Assembly: GCF_000526715.1 (NCBI RefSeq)
Contig: NZ_JAGP01000001.1
Span: forward strand, 1,178,001 to 1,242,000
DNA from: Hydrogenovibrio kuenenii DSM 12350
GTDB lineage: Bacteria > Pseudomonadota > Gammaproteobacteria > Thiomicrospirales > Thiomicrospiraceae
Length of the DNA: 64,000 bases
Direction of reading: 5' to 3'
In this document: positions 41,205 through 50,367 of the stretch, in pieces
Layout: the number at the start of each line of letters is the position of its first letter
How positions within the stretch are numbered: position 1 is the first letter of the stretch
The notes under the pieces: generated by a model
What the model was told of the DNA's origin: nothing
The model's database searches: none
Seen by the model: only the letters and a program-made list of their open reading frames with translations
Made by a program: the position numbers and the translations under genes

Positions 41205-42338
41205 ATGAGTGAAACAATCCAACTCGCACAGCAATTAATTCGAATTGACTCTGTCACACCTAATGACAAGGGGTGTCAAAACCTGATCACTGATTTTCTT
41301 GCACCTCTAGGCTTCAAAATCGAGCAAATGAATTTTGGCGAAGTATCAAATCTTTGGGCACGCTATGGTACAAAAGGTCCATTCATTGTATTTGCGGGAC
41401 ATACAGATGTTGTGCCAACAGGTCCTGTTGAACGTTGGACACACCCTCCGTTTGAAGCCAAAATAGATAATGGCATGTTGGTTGGACGTGGTTCTGCTGA
41501 CATGAAAAGTAGTATTGCTTGCTTCATGATCGCAACCCAGCAGTTTTTATCAAACCACCCAAACACCAATGGTTCCATTGGCTTTTTAATCACTAGTGAT
41601 GAAGAAGGTCCAGCCATTGACGGCACAGTGAAAGTGGTTGAAACGCTTGAAGCCAGAAATGAAAAGTTTGACTACTGTCTTGTAGGAGAACCTTCCAGCT
41701 CAAAAAAATTAGGCGACTCCATCAAAAATGGACGCCGAGGTTCACTTAGTGGAAAACTTCGTATAAAAGGTATCCAAGGGCATATTGCCTATCCAGAACT
41801 TGCGCGTAACCCCATACATACATTTGCACCAGCACTACTTAATTTAACTGAAAAAGTGTGGGATAACGGAAACGAATACTTCCCCCCTACTTCTTTCCAA
41901 GTATCCAACATTCACTCTGGTACAGGTACAACCAACGTTATTCCTGGTGATTGTATAGTTGATTTCAATTTCCGTTTTTCCACAGAGCAAACACCTGAAA
42001 AGCTAAAAGATGCCGTACACGGCATATTAGATGATAATCAACTAGAGTACGATCTTGATTGGAACCTTTCTGGCATGCCTTTTATTACGCCTGCCGATGG
42101 CAAGCTCATACAAGCGGTTAAAAAAGCAGTCGAGGCTGAACTGGGTTATGAGCCCCAACTTTCTACCGGTGGTGGCACATCTGATGGTCGTTTTATTGCA
42201 ACTACTGGTGCTCAAGTCATTGAGTTGGGTCCATTAAACGATACCATTCATAAAATCGATGAACAAGTAAGTACAGCAGACCTGGAAAAATTGACTCAAA
42301 TTTATTATCAAACACTGGTTAATCTGCTGGTAAACTAA
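41205..42338 (+). CDS. dapE: Succinyl-diaminopimelate desuccinylase
   Basis: 377 aa M20 metallohydrolase: FAGHTDVVPTG (zinc His and Asp), GRGSADMKSSIACF, TSDEEGPAIDGT (catalytic Glu pair), and the STGGGTSDGRFIA block. Releases succinate to give LL-diaminopimelate for lysine and murein. 27 bases after yffB. Confidence 0.97.
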   Translation: MSETIQLAQQLIRIDSVTPNDKGCQNLITDFLAPLGFKIEQMNFGEVSNLWARYGTKGPFIVFAGHTDVVPTGPVERWTHPPFEAKIDNGMLVGRGSADMKSSIACFMIATQQFLSNHPNTNGSIGFLITSDEEGPAIDGTVKVVETLEARNEKFDYCLVGEPSSSKKLGDSIKNGRRGSLSGKLRIKGIQGHIAYPELARNPIHTFAPALLNLTEKVWDNGNEYFPPTSFQVSNIHSGTGTTNVIPGDCIVDFNFRFSTEQTPEKLKDAVHGILDDNQLEYDLDWNLSGMPFITPADGKLIQAVKKAVEAELGYEPQLSTGGGTSDGRFIATTGAQVIELGPLNDTIHKIDEQVSTADLEKLTQIYYQTLVNLLVN

Positions 42339-42342
42339 CGCT

Positions 42343-42558
42343 ATGTATACCGTCATCGAACTTCTAGTCTTAGCATTATTCATTGTCATTATCTGGCCAA
42401 ATTTGAAAAATGAAGAGTGGAAGGCGAAATTTATCGACAATAAGCTAGCTCGATCAATTCTAATTGTTTTCGTAGCCGTTTTATTGTTTTCGCTAGCTAT
42501 CGGACTATTTTTTGACATTTTCTTTCCAGTCGAACGACTGGATGTGATCCATAAATAA
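42343..42558 (+). CDS. Small two-helix membrane protein, unknown
   Basis: 71 aa with two hydrophobic helices (about 4-18 and 37-57) separated by a charged loop NLKNEEWKAKF. It begins 4 bases after the dapE stop with no clear ribosome binding site, so it is probably translationally coupled. Followed 14 bases later by the cyclic-nucleotide-domain gene. No family recognised. Confidence 0.6.
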   Translation: MYTVIELLVLALFIVIIWPNLKNEEWKAKFIDNKLARSILIVFVAVLLFSLAIGLFFDIFFPVERLDVIHK

Positions 42559-42572
42559 GGAGACACTCAATT

Positions 42573-43058
42573 ATGGGGAAAGCTGATGTACAACTTATCT
42601 CTCAATCCGTTCTCGGTAGCGACCTTGTTCAAGAAGATTGTGAAATCTTATCTGACATTGTCAAACATAAAAAATTAGCTCAAAACGAAATTTTATTTGA
42701 TGCCGGAACGGTTGATGCCAGCTTATATATCTTAATTAACGGTAAACTCGATATATTAAAAGCGATAGGCCCAGACAAAGAACTTAGTATCAATTCTTTG
42801 AAACCAGGTTCTGTCATTGGAGAGCTAAGCTTTATAGATGGTGATGCTCACACTATGAGACTAAAAGCACGTATTGACTCTGAAGTTCTTGTTCTGCACC
42901 GTGATGACTTTGAGCAACTTGCTGAAAAAAATAACCGTGTCGTTTTTAACGTCATGAAATCTATTTTGAGATATTCGCACAACCTTCAACGCAAAATGCT
43001 TCAAGAAAACCTTGAAATGCATCGTATGGTACTAAACGAGTATACAACTCAGTATTAA
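42573..43058 (+). CDS. Cyclic nucleotide-binding domain protein without DNA-binding domain
   Basis: 161 aa consisting of one cNMP-binding (CRP-like) beta-roll: LFDAGTVDASLYILINGKLDIL, GSVIGELSFIDGDAHTMRLKA (phosphate-binding cassette with Gly-Glu-Leu) and a C-terminal helix. A CRP-type helix-turn-helix is missing, so it is a stand-alone sensor or adaptor. AAGGAG lies 9 bases before the ATG. The Arg that contacts cyclic phosphate in CRP is not clearly in place, so nucleotide binding is uncertain. Confidence 0.85.
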   Translation: MGKADVQLISQSVLGSDLVQEDCEILSDIVKHKKLAQNEILFDAGTVDASLYILINGKLDILKAIGPDKELSINSLKPGSVIGELSFIDGDAHTMRLKARIDSEVLVLHRDDFEQLAEKNNRVVFNVMKSILRYSHNLQRKMLQENLEMHRMVLNEYTTQY

Positions 43059-43107
43059 TTTTTGTAGTAATCAAACACGCCTATTATCAAGTCGATTCGC
43101 ATAGACC

Positions 43108-43126
43108 AAACCTAAAAACTAGGTTT
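43108..43126. terminator. Short hairpin in convergent gap
   Basis: AAACCTA / TAGGTTT with a 5-base AAAAC loop, in the 102-base gap between two convergent genes; weak bidirectional terminator at best. Confidence 0.4.
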
Positions 43127-43160
43127 CAATCTAAGCGGCGGCTTATTTCGATTCCGTACT

Positions 43161-44513
43161 TCACAAAAGATTGTAAATAAACACGATAAGAATTGCTGTT
43201 GGCGTAATGAACTTCAATACGTTGCGGTAAAAATCTTTCCACGGTGAAGGCATTTCCATCTCATCATCACGCTGTTGCTGAGTCATTACCCAAGCAACAA
43301 AAACTGCCATTAGTAACCCGCCTAACGGCAGCATAATATTAGTTGTTAAAAAATCTAGTGAATCAAATAAAGTTCTGTCACCAATGAAATGCACGCTTTT
43401 CCATTCATTAAATGAAAGTACAGTCCCCAAGCCTAAAACCCATGTTAATAACCCAAGAATTACGGTGGCCTTAAGGCGCTTAATACCCCAGTTTTGTTCT
43501 AGCCAGCTAGCTGCAGGTTCTATTAATGAAATTGCTGAACTTAATGCCGCCAATACAACAAGGGCAAAAAACAGGGTCCCAAAAAACCAGCCACCTGACA
43601 TTTTTCCAAATGCTACCGGTAACGTTTGGAAAAGCAAACCAGGCCCAGAACCTGCGTGTAAATGGTTCGCAAAAACAACAGAAAAGATAACCAATCCTGC
43701 AATTAATGCCACTAGAGTATCAATTAGCGCTATCCAAAGACCTGCTCGTGGAATTGAATAGTCTTTTGATAAATAAGAACCATAAACCATCATGGTGCCC
43801 ATGCCCACGCTTAATGTAAAAAAAGCATGTCCCATTGCGACCAAAACACCCTGCCACGTCAGTTTAGAAAAATCAGGATAAAATAGAAAATGAAAGCTCT
43901 CGGCAAATGCATCTGTCGAAGCTGCATAACCTAACAAGATAAGTAAAATAATAAACAACCCAGGCATCATGATGTTTACTGCCTTTTCCAGCCCACCTTT
44001 TACACCTTTTGACACAATATAAACGGTAATGAGCATTGCAACTGTATGCCAAAAAGCCAATTGCCAAGGGTTGGCTATCAGGCTAGAAAAGTTTGTACTA
44101 ACGGATTTTGCCGAAATATTAATAAAATCACCGGATAGACTTTCGAAAAAGTAAGCAACACCCCAGCCTGCAATCACGGTATAAAAGGATAGAATCAAAC
44201 AGCCAGCCAAAAGACCATTCAATCCCAATAGCCACCACCATTTGGACGCTTTAGATTCTTTCGCTAAGTTAGATAAAGCTTGCGGTGGATTAGCTCCACC
44301 TCTTCTACCTAAAGTAATTTCAGCAATTAAAACGGGGAGACCAATAAGTAAAACACACAACAAATACACCAACACGAAGGCACCACCACCATTCTCCCCT
44401 GTTATGTACGGAAATTTCCATAAATTTCCTAGCCCAACAGCCGAACCGGTAGCAGCCATGATAAATGCTGTTTGAGTTGTCCAAGAAGTGGTGGAAAGTT
44501 TTAACCGAGACAT
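43161..44513 (-). CDS. Sodium:neurotransmitter-symporter (NSS) family transporter
   Basis: 450 aa inner membrane protein of the LeuT fold, about 11 to 12 helices. The N-terminal AATGSAVGLGNLWKFPYITGENGGG is the sodium and substrate site of TM1; AGWGVAYFF and FFTLSVGMGTMMVYGSYL follow. Bacterial members import amino acids with Na+; the substrate cannot be read from sequence. Divergent from murB with 54 bases between starts. Confidence 0.93.
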   Translation of the reverse strand: MSRLKLSTTSWTTQTAFIMAATGSAVGLGNLWKFPYITGENGGGAFVLVYLLCVLLIGLPVLIAEITLGRRGGANPPQALSNLAKESKASKWWWLLGLNGLLAGCLILSFYTVIAGWGVAYFFESLSGDFINISAKSVSTNFSSLIANPWQLAFWHTVAMLITVYIVSKGVKGGLEKAVNIMMPGLFIILLILLGYAASTDAFAESFHFLFYPDFSKLTWQGVLVAMGHAFFTLSVGMGTMMVYGSYLSKDYSIPRAGLWIALIDTLVALIAGLVIFSVVFANHLHAGSGPGLLFQTLPVAFGKMSGGWFFGTLFFALVVLAALSSAISLIEPAASWLEQNWGIKRLKATVILGLLTWVLGLGTVLSFNEWKSVHFIGDRTLFDSLDFLTTNIMLPLGGLLMAVFVAWVMTQQQRDDEMEMPSPWKDFYRNVLKFITPTAILIVFIYNLL

Positions 44514-44567
44514 GATGTTTCCTTTATAATCCCTATATGTCTAAATTTTCAAAAAATTATAACAGAT

Positions 44568-45599
44568 ATGCGTATTCAGGCTAATTATTCACTAAAGAAC
44601 CACAATACCTTCCATATTGATGTCAAAGCACACTACTTGGTTGAAATTGAAAAACAATCTGATATCACAACATTACGTTCTGACCTTAAGCTTGCCGCCT
44701 TACCCTGGATGATTATTGGAGGAGGTAGCAACCTCCTTTTCACTCACGACTTAGAAAAGGTCGTCGTTTCTTGTCGCTTTAAAAAAATCAAAGTTGTAAA
44801 AGAAGACGAAGACAACATTTGGCTATCAGTTGGCGCAGGTTTAGACTGGCATACATTTGTAGAATACACCGTTGACCATGGTTACTGGGGATTAGAAAAC
44901 CTTGCTCTGATTCCTGGAACGGTTGGCGCTGCACCTGTACAAAATATCGGCGCTTATGGTGCCGAAGCAGAAGATACTATTACTCGCGTACAAACCCTAA
45001 ACCTTTTCAACGGAGAACGGCGCGAATTTAGACACTCTGACTGTCAGTTTGGTTATCGCCAAAGCATATTCAAAACTGAATACGAAAACTCTTTACTGGT
45101 TCACCGAGTGACCTTTAGGTTAAGAAAAGCTCATGCTGGCCACCCTAACCTCTATTATGAACCGTTAAAAGAGGCGCTTAATGATCGCGACAAAACAGAG
45201 TTAACTTCGCGAGACGTATTTGACGCGATCGTAGAAATCCGACAAAAGCGTCTTCCAGATCCTCGTATCTATGGCAATGCCGGTAGCTTTTTCAAAAACC
45301 CTATTGTTTCTGAAGAGTATTTCCAAAAACTTGTCGAAAAGCATGGCGACATTCCCTACCACAAAATGCTTGATAACCAATACAAGATTCCGGCAGCCTG
45401 GCTAATAGAACAAGCAGGATGGAAAGGTAAAAAATGCCTTAATAAGACAGTTGGCGTATCAGAAAAACACGCTTTGTTCTTGGTGAATTATGGCGGCGCA
45501 AATGGTGAAGACATTGTGATGCTTTCACAAAGAATTCGTGAAGACATTGATCATATGTTCGGCATCCACTTAGAACGTGAAGTAATCGTCCTAAAATAA
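44568..45599 (+). CDS. murB: UDP-N-acetylenolpyruvoylglucosamine reductase
   Basis: 343 aa FAD enzyme of murein precursor synthesis. WMIIGGGSNLLF and GTVGAAPVQNIGAYG bind FAD; GNAGSFFKNPIVS holds the catalytic Ser. Length matches the E. coli-type (type I) MurB. It converges on the mechanosensitive channel gene with a 22-base gap. Confidence 0.96.
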   Translation: MRIQANYSLKNHNTFHIDVKAHYLVEIEKQSDITTLRSDLKLAALPWMIIGGGSNLLFTHDLEKVVVSCRFKKIKVVKEDEDNIWLSVGAGLDWHTFVEYTVDHGYWGLENLALIPGTVGAAPVQNIGAYGAEAEDTITRVQTLNLFNGERREFRHSDCQFGYRQSIFKTEYENSLLVHRVTFRLRKAHAGHPNLYYEPLKEALNDRDKTELTSRDVFDAIVEIRQKRLPDPRIYGNAGSFFKNPIVSEEYFQKLVEKHGDIPYHKMLDNQYKIPAAWLIEQAGWKGKKCLNKTVGVSEKHALFLVNYGGANGEDIVMLSQRIREDIDHMFGIHLEREVIVLK

Positions 45600-45621
45600 C
45601 CTTTTTAATCAAAGCTTTCCT

Positions 45622-46866
45622 TCATTTTAAAGCCTCGGCACTTGTTGACTTTGTTGTAACCTCTTCAAGCTTTACTGAATCTTCTATGTAAAGTGTTCTG
45701 GTCGGGAAGGCTATTTCCGCACCATGGCTTTCGATAATTTCCGCAATCTTAAGCAGAACCCTTTCTTTCACTTCATGAAATTCAACCCAAACAGTGGTTT
45801 TGGTAAAGGTATAAACGAGCATATCCAATGATGAGGCGCCAAAACCATTGAAACTAACTATCAATGTCTGGTTGCTATCAATATCAGGATGAGAAAGCAA
45901 CATTGCTTTAACTTCGCTGGTTATTTTTGCCACTTGATCAATATCACAGTAACGAACACCAATGGTCTCTTTAATACGTCGATTGGTCATGCGTGACGGG
46001 TTCTCTATCGAAATGGTGGCAAACATCCCATTTGGAATATAAAGAGGACGCTTATCAAAAGTTCTTACGATGGTCATTCGCCAACCAATACTTTCTACCG
46101 TACCCTCTATTTCCTTATCTGGTGAGCGAATCCAATCTCCCGTTACAAAAGGTTTATCCATATAGAGCATCAAACCACCTAGCACATTACTCACCAAGTC
46201 CTTAGCGGCAAAACCGACTGCAACCCCACCAATACCACCAAATGCTATTAATCCTGTGAGGTTAACACCAAAAGCACTTAGTACCACAATACCTGTAATA
46301 ATAAATACCGTGAGTTTAAAAATCTTTGCCAGAGCCTCAAGACTGACAGGATCCCACTTGCTACTTGAACGCTCCAGTTTTTTTAGATAGCCTTCGATTT
46401 TTTGCACCCAACGAATCGAAAACCATGCCAAGGCAATCAACGCCAAAGAAGACTTAAAACCATTAATATAAGGAACAAGGTCGGTAAAGACTTTAAAGGT
46501 TAGCAGCAAAGTATTTAATGCAAATACGGTCCCTGACAACCAGATATAAAAAGAAATGGGGGCTTTTAATGCGACAAAGAACGTTCTAGAAAATTCCTTC
46601 TTATGACGTTGCAAATAGCGCGCAAAGCGGACTAGCACTAAACGAATGACAAAATCTGCAATAAACGTAAAGCCCAAAATAACCAACAGCAGCAACAGCC
46701 AAATATAATTGCCAAATATGTGTGTCAATGCAAGCCAAGTATCTGGAAACATTCTGATTAGCTCAGAAAAACCAGTGAAGGTCAGATCTTCAAATAAAGT
46801 TGGTGAGTGATGAACGACGGGTTCCGTCACTAAATCAATTGTCGATGGATCTTGTACTTTACTCAT
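45622..46866 (-). CDS. MscS-family mechanosensitive ion channel
   Basis: 414 aa. Several N-terminal membrane helices, pore-lining TM3 GGIGGVAVGFAAKDLVSNVLGG rich in Gly and Ala (about 210-230), then the cytoplasmic beta and vestibule domains. Gated by membrane tension on osmotic downshock. It is 9 bases after nagZ. Confidence 0.93.
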   Translation of the reverse strand: MSKVQDPSTIDLVTEPVVHHSPTLFEDLTFTGFSELIRMFPDTWLALTHIFGNYIWLLLLLVILGFTFIADFVIRLVLVRFARYLQRHKKEFSRTFFVALKAPISFYIWLSGTVFALNTLLLTFKVFTDLVPYINGFKSSLALIALAWFSIRWVQKIEGYLKKLERSSSKWDPVSLEALAKIFKLTVFIITGIVVLSAFGVNLTGLIAFGGIGGVAVGFAAKDLVSNVLGGLMLYMDKPFVTGDWIRSPDKEIEGTVESIGWRMTIVRTFDKRPLYIPNGMFATISIENPSRMTNRRIKETIGVRYCDIDQVAKITSEVKAMLLSHPDIDSNQTLIVSFNGFGASSLDMLVYTFTKTTVWVEFHEVKERVLLKIAEIIESHGAEIAFPTRTLYIEDSVKLEEVTTKSTSAEALK

Positions 46867-46875
46867 ATACCTTGC

Positions 46876-47952
46876 TTACCCTAACAATTCCTGTTGGTTA
46901 ACTTCATTCAAAAAATGGTTTACTGCATAAGATTTAGATTGCCACTGTGGATCTTTGTGCAATTGAGAATAATGCAGTTGTGGCTTTCCATGCAAGCGGA
47001 TTAGTCGAGCGTGAGACAAAGCATCGGCATCCCATCTTACATTTGCCAACACATCATCCGCCGCGGTCGAATCGTTACAGACTAAAACCAAATCACACCC
47101 TGCTTCCAGTGCCATAGTTACTCGCTTCGCTGGCGTACCAAATACCTCTGCCGCTTTCATTGACAGATCATCACTGATAATTGCGCCTTCAAAATGACAT
47201 TGCTTTCTTAAAACATCCTGTAGCCAATGTTTCGAGAAACCCGCAGGCAATGAATCCATTTTCGGATAAATCACATGTGCAGGCATAATCGCTTCAACTT
47301 GATTTTCTATGAGGCGTAAGAAAGGCTGTAAATCTTGCTGTGAAATTTCATTAAAACTACGTTCATCGACAGCTATTTCATAATGCGTGTCGGCTTGGAT
47401 ATAGCCATGCCCGGGGAAATGCTTAGCCACAGATGCCATCCCGGCTTTATGCATGCCATCCATCAAATGCCATGTCAAATCAGCCACAACCTGCGGGTTA
47501 GAATGAAAAGAACGATCCCCAATCACTCGGCTTCCACCAAAGTTCAAGTCTGCAACGGGTGCAAAACTGAAATCAACGCCCACAGACAAAAGTTCCGTTG
47601 CCATAAGCCAACCAACATCAGCTGCCATTTCCTTGGCTTTTTCAGGTGACTTATCGTACATTTGCCCAATCAAACGCATTGCCGGCAAACGGCTAAAGCC
47701 TTCTTTAAAGCGTTGTACTCTTCCCCCCTCATGATCAACTGCTATCAACAATTTTGGGTGGCGAAGATAATGAATTTCATCTGTCAACTTCTGAAGCTGC
47801 TCAACGGACTCAAAATGTCTGGAAAATAAAATTACGCCTGCAACCAAAGGGTTTAACAGTCGTTCTCGATCGGTTTCCGTTAAACGCGTACCTTCAATGT
47901 CAATCATGACACAACCAAGTGACATGGCTTTTCCGTGAGCGACTTTCTCCAT
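46876..47952 (-). CDS. nagZ: Beta-N-acetylhexosaminidase NagZ
   Basis: 358 aa cytoplasmic glycoside hydrolase family 3 enzyme that removes GlcNAc from anhydro-muropeptides during murein recycling. MIDIEGTRLTETDRE, GGRVQRFKEGFSRLP, KHFPGHGYIQADTHYE (catalytic His loop) and ISDDLSMKAA (nucleophile Asp) are intact. Start at ATG 47952 or an ATG nine codons later (47925), which resembles the family N-terminus better. It lies downstream of the permease genes on the same strand. Confidence 0.96.
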   Translation of the reverse strand: MEKVAHGKAMSLGCVMIDIEGTRLTETDRERLLNPLVAGVILFSRHFESVEQLQKLTDEIHYLRHPKLLIAVDHEGGRVQRFKEGFSRLPAMRLIGQMYDKSPEKAKEMAADVGWLMATELLSVGVDFSFAPVADLNFGGSRVIGDRSFHSNPQVVADLTWHLMDGMHKAGMASVAKHFPGHGYIQADTHYEIAVDERSFNEISQQDLQPFLRLIENQVEAIMPAHVIYPKMDSLPAGFSKHWLQDVLRKQCHFEGAIISDDLSMKAAEVFGTPAKRVTMALEAGCDLVLVCNDSTAADDVLANVRWDADALSHARLIRLHGKPQLHYSQLHKDPQWQSKSYAVNHFLNEVNQQELLG

Positions 47953-48030
47953 AAGCTTCGGTTATTTTCTCTTGTTATTTTCAGTCATTATAATTAGGTT
48001 TAAACCAAAAGGCTAAATAGGTGAATCAGA

Positions 48031-48879
48031 CTAATCTCTGCGTGACTTCGACTTAACATCCAAATAGTCTCGCCACTGATCCCCCAAAAGATTCACCGCC
48101 AGCACAACCAGCATTAAGGCAATACCTGGAGCTAAGACTAGATGCGGTGCAACCAAGAGGTAACGCGTACCTTCTCTGATCATACTACCCCAAGAAGCAT
48201 CCGGTGCTTGAACTCCTAATCCTAGAAATGAAAGCCCTGCTTCGGAAATAACCGCACCCGCAATGCCAAACGTTGCCTCAACCCCTAAAGGTGCCAGTAT
48301 CAACGGCAATAAGTGGCGCCATAAAATCAAATAGGTTGGTACACCAAAAGCTTTTGCGGCCTGAATATGTTCTCGGTTACGCAAGCTCAATGTCTGAGCC
48401 CGTGCTAAACGAGCATAACTAACCCAGCCAACCGTCACCAATGCAAAAACCACGTTTTCAATGCCCGGCCCCAAAATACCAGCCAAAGCTATTGCCAACA
48501 ACAATCCCGGAAAAGCTAAAAAAACATCAATTATTTTCAGAATAATTTTATCTGTCCAACCACCGACATAGGCACTGTACACACCAATGGTTGTGCCAAT
48601 CATTGAAGAAAAAACCACCACGCCTAGAGCTACCAAAAAGGATGTCTGTGCTCCCATGAGCAACCTATCCCAAACGGGGCGCCCCAACTCATCGTACCCA
48701 AGCAAGCTTTGATCAATGCCAAATGCCAGAAGCTTACTTAAATCAATATTTGTCGCTTCTACACCAACAAACCCACCAGCAAGCGCCATCACGGACCAAC
48801 AAACCACAACCCATAACGGCAGTGATTTAAAACCAGAAAGATAGGATGTTGCTGCTTGTATTTGTACTCGAGTAATCAT
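48031..48879 (-). CDS. Peptide ABC transporter permease, DppC/OppC type
   Basis: 282 aa inner membrane permease with about six helices. EAGLSFLGLGVQAPDASWG is the conserved C-terminal DppC block, and GVPTYLILWRHLLP the ATPase-contact EAA loop. ATG 48879 overlaps the upstream permease stop by 4 bases (ATGA), so this start is preferred over one ten codons upstream. Confidence 0.94.
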   Translation of the reverse strand: MITRVQIQAATSYLSGFKSLPLWVVVCWSVMALAGGFVGVEATNIDLSKLLAFGIDQSLLGYDELGRPVWDRLLMGAQTSFLVALGVVVFSSMIGTTIGVYSAYVGGWTDKIILKIIDVFLAFPGLLLAIALAGILGPGIENVVFALVTVGWVSYARLARAQTLSLRNREHIQAAKAFGVPTYLILWRHLLPLILAPLGVEATFGIAGAVISEAGLSFLGLGVQAPDASWGSMIREGTRYLLVAPHLVLAPGIALMLVVLAVNLLGDQWRDYLDVKSKSRRD

Positions 48880-49799
48880 TTTGCTAAACGTATCCTTGGA
48901 TCCAACCAAGCATAAACCACTTCAGTCAAACCATTTACCAAAATATAAGCCATACTGATAATCAAGATACAGGCCTGTACCACAGGGTAATCACGACGTT
49001 GAATGGATTCAACCAGCAATTGCCCCAATCCAGGCCAATCAAAAACCACTTCGGTAATCACCGCACCACCAAGCAAAGTACCAAGCTGAAGCCCCAACAC
49101 CGTGATAACTGGCAACATAGCATTCATCAAGGCATGGCGACCATAAACCGCCGTGCTCGACAATCCTTTCGCTCTAGCGGTACGAATAAAATCCTCATGA
49201 TAAATTTCAAGCAACGAAGCACGTAACATTCTTGCTAGAATCGCCGCCAATGCCGTACCTAAGGTGATGGATGGCAATACCCAAGAAAAAGGCTGTTCTG
49301 CCCCGCTTACGGGGAGTAAAGATAATCCAATGGAAAACGCTAAAATCAACATCGGTCCCAACCAAAAGTTTGGAACGGAAACCCCAACCAAAGAAACTGT
49401 CATTGCAAGATGATCCGGCCATTTTCCTGCACGCATAGATGCCCAAATGCCTAATGGGAAAGCGATCAATATTGCAATCATCAAGGATAAAACTGCAAGC
49501 TGTAACGTATAAGGGAAACGATTGGCAATGAGTTCTGAAACGGGTTGTTGGTAAAAAAGTGACTGTCCAAAATCACCTTGCACTAGGCCAAACAAATAAT
49601 GAATATACTGCTGAAATAAAGGTAAATCCAAACCTAGCTGATGGCGCAAAGCATCCGCATCCGCAGGGCTGGCCCAATCTCCTAACATCACCTCAACTGG
49701 GTCGCCAGGCACAAGATGAATCAACAAAAATACCAAAGTCCCAACTACCCAAGAAATAAAAATGAGAGAACCAATCAGTCGAACAAGATACTGAATCAT
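48876..49799 (-). CDS. Peptide ABC transporter permease, DppB/OppB type
   Basis: 307 aa inner membrane permease, first of the pair. IHLVPGDPVEVMLGDWA near the N-terminus, the RTARAKGLSSTAVYGRHAL EAA loop and VVFDWPGLGQLLVE are typical of DppB. The ATG at 49799 is chosen; an in-frame TTG at 49817 is an alternative. It starts 24 bases after the YkuD gene. No ATP-binding subunit lies in the window. Confidence 0.94.
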   Translation of the reverse strand: MIQYLVRLIGSLIFISWVVGTLVFLLIHLVPGDPVEVMLGDWASPADADALRHQLGLDLPLFQQYIHYLFGLVQGDFGQSLFYQQPVSELIANRFPYTLQLAVLSLMIAILIAFPLGIWASMRAGKWPDHLAMTVSLVGVSVPNFWLGPMLILAFSIGLSLLPVSGAEQPFSWVLPSITLGTALAAILARMLRASLLEIYHEDFIRTARAKGLSSTAVYGRHALMNAMLPVITVLGLQLGTLLGGAVITEVVFDWPGLGQLLVESIQRRDYPVVQACILIISMAYILVNGLTEVVYAWLDPRIRLAK

Positions 49800-49823
49800 C
49801 TTTGAGAGCAGCTCCAATGGTAG

Positions 49824-50303
49824 TTAGGCATTAATAATCTCCACTTCACATCCTAAAGGTACGCTATCAAACAACGCTATCACATCCTCATTACGCATAC
49901 GAATACAGCCATGAGATTTCGGAATCCCCATAGGTTCTGAGTCAGGCGTACCGTGAATATAAATATAGCGCTGCATGGTATCTTGATTACCCAACCGATT
50001 AATGCCTTTTTCTAAACCAGAAAGCCAAAGAATACGTGTCAAAACCCAATCACGATTCGGGTAGGTTTGGGCCAAGTCTTCATTATAAATTTCTCCAGTC
50101 GGTCTGCGTCCGACCAACACACTATTCTTTGGCAAATCACCGCCAATCTTAGCGCGAATCTTGTGTTTACCTAAAGGTGTTTGTCCTGAATTTTTTTCAT
50201 TTCCCACTCCCGCTAGTGCTGTGCTAACGGAATAACTTTTGACCACTTGATTCTCTTTTATCAAGCTCAAAGTTTGCTGCGGAATGGAAACAATCAATTT
50301 CAA
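49824..50303 (-). CDS. YkuD-domain L,D-transpeptidase-fold enzyme without signal peptide
   Basis: 159 aa, almost entirely the YkuD catalytic domain. The active site is IHGTPDSEPMGIPKSHGCIRM, near 113-134, with the nucleophile Cys in SHGCIRM. There is no signal peptide: the protein starts MKLIVSIPQQTLSLIK, already in the domain. Signal-less YkuD proteins such as Acinetobacter ElsL act in the cytoplasm as L,D-carboxypeptidases trimming recycled murein tetrapeptides. The neighbours here (peptide permeases, solute-binding protein, nagZ) support the same role by context. Confidence 0.9.
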   Translation of the reverse strand: MKLIVSIPQQTLSLIKENQVVKSYSVSTALAGVGNEKNSGQTPLGKHKIRAKIGGDLPKNSVLVGRRPTGEIYNEDLAQTYPNRDWVLTRILWLSGLEKGINRLGNQDTMQRYIYIHGTPDSEPMGIPKSHGCIRMRNEDVIALFDSVPLGCEVEIINA

Positions 50304-50323
50304 AATAAACTATCCAAAAGAGT

Positions 50324-50345
50324 AAAAATCTACCAGGCTGGGGTA
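50324..50345 (+). repeat. CCAGGCTGGG-family repeat, copy 5 (intergenic)
   Basis: AAAAATCTACCAGGCTGGGG then TAA, core 50333-50342, in the 64-base gap between the YkuD and YjdF-type genes. One change (A for G) from consensus. Confidence 0.8.
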
Positions 50346-50367
50346 ATTAAGTTTTTAACAAAGTGGC

